Positions 55,701-62,652 of a stretch of 64,000 nucleotides of DNA are shown here, piece after piece. The stretch is from Mixta sp031457955. Lineage in GTDB: Bacteria; Pseudomonadota; Gammaproteobacteria; Enterobacterales; Enterobacteriaceae. The notes under the pieces were generated by a model. The model did no database searches. It worked only from the letters and a program-made list of their open reading frames with translations, and was not told the origin of the DNA. Both the position numbers and the translations under genes were made by a program. Each line of letters opens with the position of its first letter. Position 1 is the stretch's first letter. The DNA is taken from contig NZ_JAVDXN010000004.1 in assembly GCF_031457955.1 (NCBI RefSeq), positions 124,001 through 188,000 of the forward strand, read 5' to 3'.

Positions 55701-55840
55701 GCCGCCGCAGGCGTACGCCAGCTGCAAAATGGCGGATGAGCGGGAAGCTGGTTAATTTGGGTTACCGCCGGATTTTCCCAGTCACGGCGCGCCAGAATGG
55801 CGCTTAAGGTGGCGGCAGAAGTACCTGCTTTTACGATCAT
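52742..55840 (-). CDS. lacZ: LacZ, beta-galactosidase
   Basis: A 1032-residue GH2 enzyme that splits lactose and makes allolactose (E. coli 1024). RRDWENPAVTQINQLPAHPPFCSWR starts the conserved part. The acid/base Glu is in WSLGNESGHG and the nucleophile Glu in LILCEYAHAMGNS. MWRMSGIFRDV and FGDKPNDRQFCMNGLVFADR are conserved. The ATG at 55840 has AAGGA/AGGA upstream and gives about eight residues more than E. coli. The frame is open to 55990, but that extension crosses the lac promoter and operator and is rejected. Confidence 0.97.
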   Translation of the reverse strand: MIVKAGTSAATLSAILARRDWENPAVTQINQLPAHPPFCSWRTPAAAREDMPSTSLQTLNGRWSFSYFPQPEAVPESWVEQDLPGADEAQVPSNWQMSGFDAPIYTNVNYPIPVNPPFVPAENPTGCYSLTFDVNEAWLASGQTRIVFDGVNSAFHLWCNGHWIGYAQDSRLPSEFDLSTVLKPGANRLAVMVLRWSDGSYLEDQDMWRMSGIFRDVSLLHKPHTHISDLQVVTQLNEEFSHAELKALVVANGESLQDVQATVQLWFGEEMLGERQQPLGSEIIDERGAWKDRTTLRLPVTAPQLWSAETPTLYRLVVLLHDANGTLLEAEACDIGFRKVEISQGQLKLNGKPLLIRGTNRHEHHPENGQVMDEETMRRDILLMKQHNFNAVRCSHYPNHPLWYRLCDRYGLYVVDEANIETHGMEPMNRLSSDPVWLPAMSERVTRMVQRDRNHPSIIIWSLGNESGHGVNHDALYRWIKSNDPTRPVQYEGGGANSTATDIICPMYARVDQDQPFPQVPKWSIKKWIGMPDEHRPLILCEYAHAMGNSFGGFHKYWQAFRQHPRLQGGFVWDWVDQSLTRYDDEGKPYAAYGGDFGDKPNDRQFCMNGLVFADRTPHPALFEAQQAQQFFQFALKSTTPVQLEITSEYLFRHSDNEQLIWTLAQKGRTLASGTVKLDIAPEGRQLITLNELPAITASGQVWLTVQVQQPNATAWSEAGHICAWQQWQLASPLTLPVAPHGAGEAPTLRVSEHAFDIQLGEQHWQFSRENGLLTQWWKAGEAALLQPLQDQFTRAPLDNDIGVSEAARIDPNAWVERWKAAGFYQMEPQLELCEAERLSGEVALRTVHSWRYQNQILFISRKSYRIDHRGELHISVDVDIAAGIPAPARIGLTCQLAQVAPQVSWLGLGPHENYPDRKQSARYDRWQQPLEALYTPYVFPSENGLRCDSEWLQYGDNEWRGRFHFNLSRYSQAQLRDVTHRHLLQEEPGSWLNLDGYHMGVGGDDSWSPSVSPEYLLQDHHYHYEVSWARG

Positions 55841-55859
55841 GTCCTTTTCCTTATGCATT

Positions 55860-55874
55860 TGTGATGCGCTCACA
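55860..55874 (-). promoter_or_regulatory. lacO: lac operator O1
   Basis: TGTGAGCGCATCACA on the minus strand resembles the symmetric lac operator core TTGTGAGCGCTCACAA. Its centre lies 27 bases before the lacZ ATG, almost the same distance as O1 in E. coli. Confidence 0.82.
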
Positions 55875-55883
55875 TTTATAAGC

Positions 55884-55912
55884 AATATGGTTTTGACTGG
55901 CGGGGATGTAAA
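55884..55912 (-). promoter_or_regulatory. lac promoter
   Basis: On the minus strand TTTACA (identical to the E. coli lac -35), a 17-base spacer and CATATT as -10. The -10 is weak, as in E. coli, which suits CRP dependence. Confidence 0.78.
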
Positions 55913-55929
55913 GGCGCGTGGCCGCAATC

Positions 55930-55945
55930 GGTGATGGGATTCACA
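55930..55945 (-). promoter_or_regulatory. CRP site of the lac promoter
   Basis: TGTGAATCCCATCACC fits TGTGA-N6-TCACA with one mismatch. Its centre is about 61 bases upstream of the expected start point, the class I position used at E. coli lac. Confidence 0.8.
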
Positions 55946-55952
55946 AATAATT

Positions 55953-56027
55953 GTGCAAAGGCGATTAACGACACAAGAAGCTGCCAACATTTTGAATGTT
56001 TCACGTCCCCATATGGTGAAACTTTTA
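55953..56027 (+). pseudogene. Fragment of an HTH antitoxin gene
   Basis: In the frame that contains CGA at 55962, the translation reads RRLTTQEAANILNVSRPHMVKLL. This is the helix-turn-helix core of excisionase/Phd-like antitoxins found next to PIN-domain toxins (LTTQEAAxxLNVSRPxxVKLLE). The frame continues only to TGCTGCGTG and soon stops, and the normal C-terminal part (IPFHKVGxHRR type) is missing. The upstream end merges with the lac control region. It is a remnant with no functional start. Confidence 0.65.
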
Positions 56028-56200
56028 TGCTGCGTGACCTTCTTATGCGGCTTGGATTAAGTGGTCTGTACCAGCCAAAATGGACCACTACTATCCATGA
56101 TGAATGGCAAAGAAACTTCATTAAGAATATGCCAGCAATAACGCCGGAAAAGGTTAAACGTATAGAAACACTGATGAACAAAGCGCTTCCTGATGCCCTA
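56027..56200 (+). pseudogene. Fragment of a PIN-domain toxin gene
   Basis: In another frame LRDLLMRLGLSGLYQPKWTTTIHDEWQRNF and TPEKVKRIETLMNKALPDAL match the N-terminal third of PIN-domain toxins that pair with the HTH antitoxin described just upstream. The catalytic N-terminal DACVLYP-like Asp motif and the whole C-terminal two thirds are absent. The match ends exactly where the opposite-strand lacI stop codon lies (56198-56200). Together with the antitoxin piece this is one toxin-antitoxin module with an internal deletion. Confidence 0.68.
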
Positions 56201-57280
56201 TCGCAGCCGCGCCGCCTGGCGTGCCAGCTGCATTAACGCATCCGCCAGCGCCTGTGGCGAAAGCGCTTCTTGCTGTGGAGAAGCGGTGGTTTTACGCGTC
56301 ACCAGGCTAACCGGCAGCAGCTCGGAACGCACCGGCGCGTCAGGTTGTCCGATCAGCTCCACCAGGCGTTCTACGCTGTTTTTACCTAACGCTTTGAAAT
56401 CCTGCTTGATGGTCGTCAGCGGCGGAATAAAACAGGCGCTGTCAGCGGTATCGTCATAACCGATAATCGATATGTCCTGCGGTACTTTCAGGCCAGCTTC
56501 AGCAATGGCCCGAAGCGCGCCTAACGCCATCTGATCGTTCGCCACCAGAATCGCACTCGGGTGCGCGCCCTCATTCAACAGCCGTGTAACCTGCTGATAA
56601 CCAGACATCGCGCTCCAGTCTCCTTCCATAACTGCCGTTGGCCGTAGCTGATGTTGCGCCAGCGTTTGCTGCCAGCCTTCAAAGCGCAGCCGCGCCGAAA
56701 CCGAATCCTGCGGCCCCGCCAGCAGCGCGATATCACGATGACCAAGCGCCAGCAGGTGCGCAACGCCTAAACGCGCGCCTTCAGCAGGATCAAAAATAAC
56801 GCTATTCGCGGCCAGCTGCGGCGAAACGTCAAGAAACAGCACCGGCAGCGCCTGACAGAGCGCAACCAGGTTTTGCGCTTCTTCGTCCTGCAGGGGAATA
56901 TTTACGATCAGCCCGTCCACGCGCTGCGCCAGCAGATTGTTAATTGCCGCTTTGGCCGCTGCCGCGCCGCTCTGCTCGGTCATTGAGATCACGACATTAA
57001 AGCCTTTTTCACCGGCGCGGGATTTAATGGCCGCAGCAATTTGTGAAGGCGCATGCAAAGAGAGGTTAGACGTAGCGAGCCCGATGGTATAACCCATTTT
57101 TCCCGCCAGCTGCTGTGCTACGCGGTTAGGCACGTAGTTCAGCGCCGTCATCGCCAGCTCAACTTTTTGTCGGGTCTTTTCTGATACGTTTTCCGCCTGG
57201 TTTATTACCCGTGAAACGGTTTGGTAGGAGACACCGGCATACTGCGCCACATCATAAAGGGTTGTTGACTTCGCTTTCAT
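56198..57280 (-). CDS. lacI: LacI, lac repressor
   Basis: A 360-residue LacI-family repressor (E. coli 360). The N-terminal TLYDVAQYAGVSYQTVSRVINQ is the DNA-reading helix-turn-helix and is identical to E. coli at the key YQTVSR residues. NRVAQQLAGK is the hinge helix. The inducer domain has SVSARLRFEGW, GDWSAMSGYQQ and VANDQMALGA. The C-terminal tetramerisation helix ALADALMQLARQAARL is present, but the protein ends three residues earlier than expected, at the junction with the PIN fragment. The ATG at 57280 has GGCGGGAT upstream; the frame is open to 57307. Confidence 0.96.
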   Translation of the reverse strand: MKAKSTTLYDVAQYAGVSYQTVSRVINQAENVSEKTRQKVELAMTALNYVPNRVAQQLAGKMGYTIGLATSNLSLHAPSQIAAAIKSRAGEKGFNVVISMTEQSGAAAAKAAINNLLAQRVDGLIVNIPLQDEEAQNLVALCQALPVLFLDVSPQLAANSVIFDPAEGARLGVAHLLALGHRDIALLAGPQDSVSARLRFEGWQQTLAQHQLRPTAVMEGDWSAMSGYQQVTRLLNEGAHPSAILVANDQMALGALRAIAEAGLKVPQDISIIGYDDTADSACFIPPLTTIKQDFKALGKNSVERLVELIGQPDAPVRSELLPVSLVTRKTTASPQQEALSPQALADALMQLARQAARLR

Positions 57281-57426
57281 CCCGCCTTCCTTAAAGCATT
57301 CCCGCACAGCGATCTGCTGCTAATGGCGGAATAGTATGTCGGGCGGCGAGTAAAGTAAAAAGCGGGGACCAGAAAGCAGAGGCAACACAGAATTAGCCGG
57401 TTGCCTCTGCGACAGCGCGGGCGTAT

Positions 57427-58290
57427 TTAGCCATCGGAACGGTTCAGCAATGCCTGCAATAATGCCCGCTGTGAAACGTTTAGACGCGTTTCATTGACGC
57501 CGCAAAGATCACAATAGTGACGTACGGTTTTCGCGCTCCAGCAAAACCCGCGCTTTTGTCGCATTTGCTGACGCAGCTGGCGGAATATGTCTTCTATTTC
57601 AAAGGCGGCGAGCAGCTGACGTACGCCGCTACCTTTCCCAGAGGTCAGCTGGTGGGAAAGGATCTGGCTTACCGTGGTGACATCCGCATGCAGCAGCGCA
57701 ACTTCATGCCCTTCATAGTCGGGATGCATGCGGCTCTCCCCCAGCTGTTTAAAAAACAGCAGATCCTGATAAAAGCGCGCCTTACGTTTTTCCACCTGAA
57801 TAAACAGCGTTTCGATGCGCCGATCGAAAATGGCGTACAGCATCATCCAGGCATAGAGCGTTCTTAACATCCCGGTGTTGCGGTAACGCGCGTCGATACA
57901 GAGCGAGCCGATTTCACCGGTTTTTTCCGGGCGGCAACGGGTATCCGATATGACATCGGCAAAGATTTTTTCCGCTGGTAATCCCTGCTCGCTTTGTTTG
58001 ATAAAGCCGATCGTGCCGATCACATCATCCGCAATCCGCGCGATAAACAGGCTATTCCCCGGCGAAAAAAACCAGGGTGAAAACAGCATATCCCCCTGCT
58101 GCCGTTTAACCAGTCCAAGGCGCAGATATTCAGTATGGAGCTTTTGCATACTGGTATAAAACTCCTGCAGGGTCGTGACCTGACAAATCTCGACATCTTC
58201 GCATAAGCTTCGCTTATTAAAACGCAGCGTGCGGTGTAACCCGACCACACCGTTCAGTTGATCGGCGGACTTAACGACTGGATATAACAC
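57427..58290 (-). CDS. FeeM-like N-acyl amino acid synthase family GNAT protein
   Basis: A 287-residue cytoplasmic protein. Residues about 45-200 resemble the FeeM / autoinducer-synthase-like GNAT fold: FYTSMQKLHTEYLRLGLV, then MLFSPWFFSPGNSLFIARIADDVIGTIGFIKQSEQGLPAEKIF, EIGSLCIDARYRNTGMLRTLYAWMMLYA and QVEKRKARFYQDLLFFKQLGE. Relatives join acyl-ACP to an amino acid. The last 80 residues (KRGFCWSAKTVRHYCDLCGVNETRLN) are helical and unassigned. It starts with GTG at 58290 after GAGGA. No acyl carrier protein or exporter is adjacent, so the product is unknown. Confidence 0.65.
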   Translation of the reverse strand: MLYPVVKSADQLNGVVGLHRTLRFNKRSLCEDVEICQVTTLQEFYTSMQKLHTEYLRLGLVKRQQGDMLFSPWFFSPGNSLFIARIADDVIGTIGFIKQSEQGLPAEKIFADVISDTRCRPEKTGEIGSLCIDARYRNTGMLRTLYAWMMLYAIFDRRIETLFIQVEKRKARFYQDLLFFKQLGESRMHPDYEGHEVALLHADVTTVSQILSHQLTSGKGSGVRQLLAAFEIEDIFRQLRQQMRQKRGFCWSAKTVRHYCDLCGVNETRLNVSQRALLQALLNRSDG

Positions 58291-58636
58291 GATGAGTTTT
58301 CCTCGCTGTAGGGGTTAACAAACACCTGCAACAAGTATTGATCAATAAGTTTATCTAAACAATGTTTTCATCAAAAAGTCATAAAGTGTGATTGAGACGC
58401 CGTTTTCATTGTGAAACTGGCATTTCGGTAAAAACTTAACATTAATGGGGTTAATGATTTGGCGTGTGTTGAACTGATGGTGTCGCAGGGTGCGCATTTG
58501 CCAGCCGCCAAAGGTGAGCAGGTTGCGGCAAAAGCGTGGGGTTATCAGCCGTCGGGGAAGCGCGTACGGCTGATAATTAGGCCGATCGTGACATGAGCCG
58601 GCAAGCGGTAGGCTCCCGCAAAACCTGTCTGTTGCG
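58291..58636. other. Intergenic region between the FeeM-like gene and xylR
   Basis: The left part (58291-58440) is A+T rich and should carry the promoter of the FeeM-like gene on the minus strand. TTATCAGCCGT (58542-58552) and ACGGCTGATAA (58566-58576) form an 11-bp hairpin without a T-run that may end the xylR transcript. About 55 plus-strand codons (about 58432-58595) are open but match nothing I recognise and lack a start with a ribosome binding site. Confidence 0.45.
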
Positions 58637-59815
58637 CTAACTCATTATCTCCGCATTTTGCTGCCGATACTCCTTCGGCGTGCTGGCGTAGCTTTTCTTA
58701 AACACTGAATAGAAATATTGCAGCGAAGGGTAGCCGCACATTTGTGAAATCTCATTAATTGGCATAGAGGAGGAGATCAGCAGCGCCCGCGCCCGCTCCA
58801 GCTTTTCGCTGTGAATAATGGTGTGAATGGTCTCGCCGGTTTCATCCTTAAAGCGCTTTTCCAGATTGGAACGCGACATGCCTACCGCGTCCAGCACCTG
58901 CTCGACCTTGATCCCTTTACAGGCATTAAAGCGGATATAGTGCATCGCCTGAATCACCGCCGGATCGTGCAGCGAACGAAAATCAGTGGAGCGGCGGGCG
59001 ATTACCTTTACCGGCGGCACCAGAATACGCTGCAACGGCAGCGTTTGTTGATCCAGCAGACGATGCAGCAGCTTGGCTGCCTGATAGCCCATCTGTCGGG
59101 TCCCCTGCGCCACCGATGAAAGCGCCACGCGCGACAAATAGCGCGTCAGCTCTTCGTTATCAATGCCGATGACGCACAGCTTCTCAGGAACCGGAATTTT
59201 CAGATGCTCGCACACCTGCAACAGATGACGTGCGCGCGCATCGGTAACGGCAATGATGCCGGTTTGCTGCGGCAAAGTTTGCAACCAGTCGGCAAGCCGG
59301 TTTTGCGCATGTTGCCAATAGGCCGGTGCGGTCTCCATGCCCTGATAAACCACCCCCTGGTAGCGCTCTTGCGCCACCAGACGGCGAAACGCATGCTCGC
59401 GCTCCTGCGCCCAGCGCTTGCCGCAGGAGGCGGGCAGGCCGTAAAAAGCAAAGCGGTTAATGCCTTTCTCTTTCAAATGCAAAAACGCGCTCTCTACCAG
59501 GGCGGCGTTGTCGGTAGCGATATAGTGGACAGGCGGATAATCTTCTGGCTGGTGATAAGAGCCGCCCACGCCGACAATCGGCACATCCACATTCTGTAAC
59601 AGCGCTTCGATATCTTTATCGTCAAAGTCAGCGATCACGCCATCGCCGAGGCATTCGCGCATGTTATCGATACGACAGCGAAAATCCTCCTCAATGAAAA
59701 TATCCCAGTCGGTTTGCGATGCCTGCAAATATTCGCCGACACCTTCCACTACCTGACGATCATAGATTTTATTGGCATTAAACAGCAGGCTGATGCGAAA
59801 ACGTTTCTCAAACAT
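58637..59815 (-). CDS. xylR: XylR, xylose-responsive activator
   Basis: A 392-residue activator (same length as E. coli). The N-terminal LacI/ribose-binding-protein-like domain (about 1-270) binds xylose, with NANKIYDRQVVEGVGEYLQASQ and GVGGSYHQPEDYPPVHYIATDN. The C-terminal AraC-type domain (about 285-392) has two helix-turn-helix motifs, ending SINEISQMCGYPSLQYFYSVFKKSY-like. The ATG at 59815 has AGGAG upstream. It lies 85-91 bases after xylH and is probably at the end of the xylFGH transcript with or without its own promoter. Confidence 0.96.
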   Translation of the reverse strand: MFEKRFRISLLFNANKIYDRQVVEGVGEYLQASQTDWDIFIEEDFRCRIDNMRECLGDGVIADFDDKDIEALLQNVDVPIVGVGGSYHQPEDYPPVHYIATDNAALVESAFLHLKEKGINRFAFYGLPASCGKRWAQEREHAFRRLVAQERYQGVVYQGMETAPAYWQHAQNRLADWLQTLPQQTGIIAVTDARARHLLQVCEHLKIPVPEKLCVIGIDNEELTRYLSRVALSSVAQGTRQMGYQAAKLLHRLLDQQTLPLQRILVPPVKVIARRSTDFRSLHDPAVIQAMHYIRFNACKGIKVEQVLDAVGMSRSNLEKRFKDETGETIHTIIHSEKLERARALLISSSMPINEISQMCGYPSLQYFYSVFKKSYASTPKEYRQQNAEIMS

Positions 59816-59906
59816 GATCACTCCTGGTTTTTATTCTGCATCTTGATTACCACAGGGAAACCAGTTGCAGAAAAAAATTGGCGAGCCTTGTGATCTGCTT
59901 CGACGA

Positions 59907-61082
59907 TTACACCCGCCTGCGGGTTGCGGTATCCATCCATACCGCCAACAGCAGAATGGCACCCTTCACGATGTACTGCCAGAAGGTGGGCACATCCATC
60001 ATGCTCATGCCGTTATCCAGCGAGGCCATAATAAACGCGCCCATTACCGCGCCCGCCACCGAGCCGATACCGCCCGCCAGGCTGGTGCCGCCAATCACGC
60101 AGGCGGCGATGGCATCCAGCTCTGCGATATTACCGGCGGAAGGCGATCCGGCACCCAGACGTGAACTCAGAATCAAACCCGCCACCGCCACCAGCAGACC
60201 GTTAATCGCAAACACCGCCATTTTGTTGCGCGCGACGTTGATGCCGGAAAGGCGGGCCGCATCAACATTGCCGCCAATCGCGTAAATACGGCGGCCGAAG
60301 GCGGTGCGGGTTGCCATAAACATCCCGGCCAGCATCAACAACGCCAGCAGCAGCACCGGCGTGGGGACGCCGCGATAGTCGTTCAGCAGCCAGATTGCGC
60401 CCAGCACCAGCAGCGCGGTAATGGTCTGACGCGATACCGCGCTGCGCGCAGGCGGCTGCTCCAGTCCCATTTGTTGACGTCGCAGCCGCAGCCGCCATTG
60501 CCAGACGATAAACAGGCCAAGCCCGATAACGCCAAACCCGAAGCCGATGCCGTCCGGCAGATAGCTTTGACCGATTTGCGACATCGCCGGATTGGTGGGC
60601 GCGACGGTGGTGCCGTTGGTGATGCCCACCAGCACGCCGCGAAACGCCAACATCCCGGCCAGGGTCACGATAAAAGAGGGGACTTTCCGATAGGCGACCC
60701 ACCAGCCGTTCCAGGCACCCAGCAGCAGGCCGAGCGCCAGCGTAACCACAATCGTCAGCGGCAGCGGCCAGCCCAGCCAGACGTCAAAAATCGCCGCCGC
60801 GCCGCCCAGCAGACCCATCATGGAGCCAACCGACAGATCAATCTCGGCAGAGATAATCACAAACACCATGCCTACCGCCAGAATGCCGGTGATCGCCGTC
60901 TGGCGCAGCAGGTTAGAGACATTGCGCGCGCTGAGATAAGCGCCGTCGGTCATCCAGGTAAAAAACAGCATTATCAATACAATCGCCGCCAGCATCACCA
61001 GTACCTGTAAATTAAGCAGGCGCAGCTTGCCCGGTGCGCCGCCGCCGCTGGCGGGCAACATCGCAGTATTGGTTTTAAGCAT
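59907..61082 (-). CDS. xylH: XylH, xylose ABC transporter permease
   Basis: A 391-residue inner-membrane permease of the high-affinity D-xylose importer. LSARNVSNLLRQTAITGILAVGMVFVIISAEIDLSVGSMMGLLGG and SAGNIAELDAIAACVIGGTSLAGGIGSVAGAVMGAFIMASLDNGMSMM are near-identical to E. coli XylH. The ATG at 61082 has GGAG eight bases upstream and overlaps the end of xylG. Confidence 0.96.
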   Translation of the reverse strand: MLKTNTAMLPASGGGAPGKLRLLNLQVLVMLAAIVLIMLFFTWMTDGAYLSARNVSNLLRQTAITGILAVGMVFVIISAEIDLSVGSMMGLLGGAAAIFDVWLGWPLPLTIVVTLALGLLLGAWNGWWVAYRKVPSFIVTLAGMLAFRGVLVGITNGTTVAPTNPAMSQIGQSYLPDGIGFGFGVIGLGLFIVWQWRLRLRRQQMGLEQPPARSAVSRQTITALLVLGAIWLLNDYRGVPTPVLLLALLMLAGMFMATRTAFGRRIYAIGGNVDAARLSGINVARNKMAVFAINGLLVAVAGLILSSRLGAGSPSAGNIAELDAIAACVIGGTSLAGGIGSVAGAVMGAFIMASLDNGMSMMDVPTFWQYIVKGAILLLAVWMDTATRRRV

Positions 61083-62607
61083 AATGTTCACTCCGCAGGG
61101 CCGCTTCCATCACCTGTTCCTGCGTCAGGTTGTGGTTCGGCAAGTCAGCTTTGATTTGTCCTTCGTGCATCACCAGTACGCGGTCGCTCAGCCCCAGCAC
61201 CTCCGGCAGCTCAGATGAGATCACAATAATGGCGATGCCCTGTTGCACCAGCTGGTGGATCAGCTTGTAAATTTCGACGCGCGCGCCGATATCGATGCCG
61301 CGCGTAGGCTCGTCAAGGATCAGAATTTCTGGGTTCAGCAACAGACATTTCGCAATAACCGCCTTTTGCTGGTTGCCGCCGCTCAAACGGCCCACCGCCA
61401 GCTCCGCAGAGGAGGTTTTTACCCGCAGCTGATGAATAGACTGATTGATTGCCACCTGTTCACGCGCTTCATCCAGCACGGAAAACGCACTGCTAAACTG
61501 GCTAAGCGCCGCCAGGGTAATATTTTTCCCCACGCCGAGCAGCGGCACGATGCCATCCTTTTTACGATCTTCCGGCACCATGGCGATACCGTGACGAATC
61601 GCCTGCTGACAGCTCCAGCGCGTAGGATTAACCCGGTGCGCTTTGATCGTCACCTGACCTTCCCAGCGTCCGGGCCACACGCCGGTAAGGCATTGCACGG
61701 TTTCGGTACGCCCGGCGCCGACCAGCCCGGCAATTCCGAGTATTTCCCCGCGCCGCAGCGTAAAGGAGACATTATTTACCCGCCGCAAATGACGGTTAAC
61801 CGGATGCCAGGCGGTAAGGTTTTCTACGCGCAGAATCTCTTCGCCCTGTTGATGCGGCTCACGCGGATAGAGCGCGGTCAGTTCACGCCCAACCATCATG
61901 GTAATAATGTCGTCCTCGCTCAGCCCATCGGCCGGGCAGGTCGCGATATGCTTGCCGTCGCGGATCACGCAGATGGTGTCGGAAATGGCTTTCACTTCAT
62001 TGAGCTTGTGCGAGATATAAACGCAGGCGATGCCGTGATCGCGCAGATCCTTGACGATCTCCAGCAGCACGCCGGTTTCCTGTTCGGTGAGGGAAGAGGT
62101 AGGCTCATCCAGAATCAGCAGGCGTACCTGCTTGTTCAGCGCGCGGGCAATTTCCACTAACTGCTGCTGACCAATGCCCAGCTCGCCCACGCGCGTATGC
62201 GGCGAGATATCCAGCTTCACCTGCTTCAATAGCCGCTGACAGCGCAGCGCCATGGTGTCGTCATCCACCACGCCGCCCCGACTGATCTCACTGCCGAGAA
62301 AGATGTTCTCCAGCACCGTCAGCTGCCGCACCAGCGCCAATTCCTGATGAATAATCACGATGCCCTTGCGCTCGGTATCACGAATCGTGATGGGCCGCAG
62401 CGGCTCGCCGGAAAACAGAATTTCGCCCTGATAGTCGCCCGCTGGATAGAGGCCGCACAGCACTTTCATCAGCGTCGATTTACCGGAGCCGTTTTCACCA
62501 CATAGCGACACCACTTCGCCCGCCTCAAGGCGCAAAGAGATATCGTCCACGGCCTTTACGGTACCGAAGCGCTTGGTAATGTTTTTCATTTCCAGTAGCG
62601 TGGTCAT
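61075..62607 (-). CDS. xylG: XylG, xylose ABC transporter ATPase
   Basis: A 510-residue double ATPase. First domain: Walker A GENGSGKSTLMKV, signature LGIGQQQLVEIARAL, Walker B LLILDEPTSSLTEQE. Second domain: GLVGAGRTE, LSGGNQQKAVIAKCL and ILILDEPTRGIDIGA. The degenerate Walker A of the second domain is usual for sugar importers of this type. It powers xylose uptake with XylF and XylH. Confidence 0.96.
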   Translation of the reverse strand: MTTLLEMKNITKRFGTVKAVDDISLRLEAGEVVSLCGENGSGKSTLMKVLCGLYPAGDYQGEILFSGEPLRPITIRDTERKGIVIIHQELALVRQLTVLENIFLGSEISRGGVVDDDTMALRCQRLLKQVKLDISPHTRVGELGIGQQQLVEIARALNKQVRLLILDEPTSSLTEQETGVLLEIVKDLRDHGIACVYISHKLNEVKAISDTICVIRDGKHIATCPADGLSEDDIITMMVGRELTALYPREPHQQGEEILRVENLTAWHPVNRHLRRVNNVSFTLRRGEILGIAGLVGAGRTETVQCLTGVWPGRWEGQVTIKAHRVNPTRWSCQQAIRHGIAMVPEDRKKDGIVPLLGVGKNITLAALSQFSSAFSVLDEAREQVAINQSIHQLRVKTSSAELAVGRLSGGNQQKAVIAKCLLLNPEILILDEPTRGIDIGARVEIYKLIHQLVQQGIAIIVISSELPEVLGLSDRVLVMHEGQIKADLPNHNLTQEQVMEAALRSEHYA

Positions 62608-62652
62608 GACATTCTCCAGCGATGGAATTGCCGCCGGACGGCGGCAAAGGGC

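Noticed and set aside
55841..55990. N-terminal extension of LacZ to 1082 residues
   Set aside because: It would translate through O1, the promoter and the CRP site; the ATG at 55840 has a ribosome binding site and matches the family start.
55931..56026. Full plus-strand open frame from 55931 read as a real 101-residue gene
   Set aside because: Its first part is a different frame from the antitoxin fragment and shows no homology; only the part after 56027 matches a PIN domain, and it lacks catalytic and C-terminal regions.
61243..62160. A 305-codon plus-strand open frame across xylG
   Set aside because: It lies wholly antisense to a near-perfect XylG, has no recognisable domain and follows the codon shadow of the real gene.
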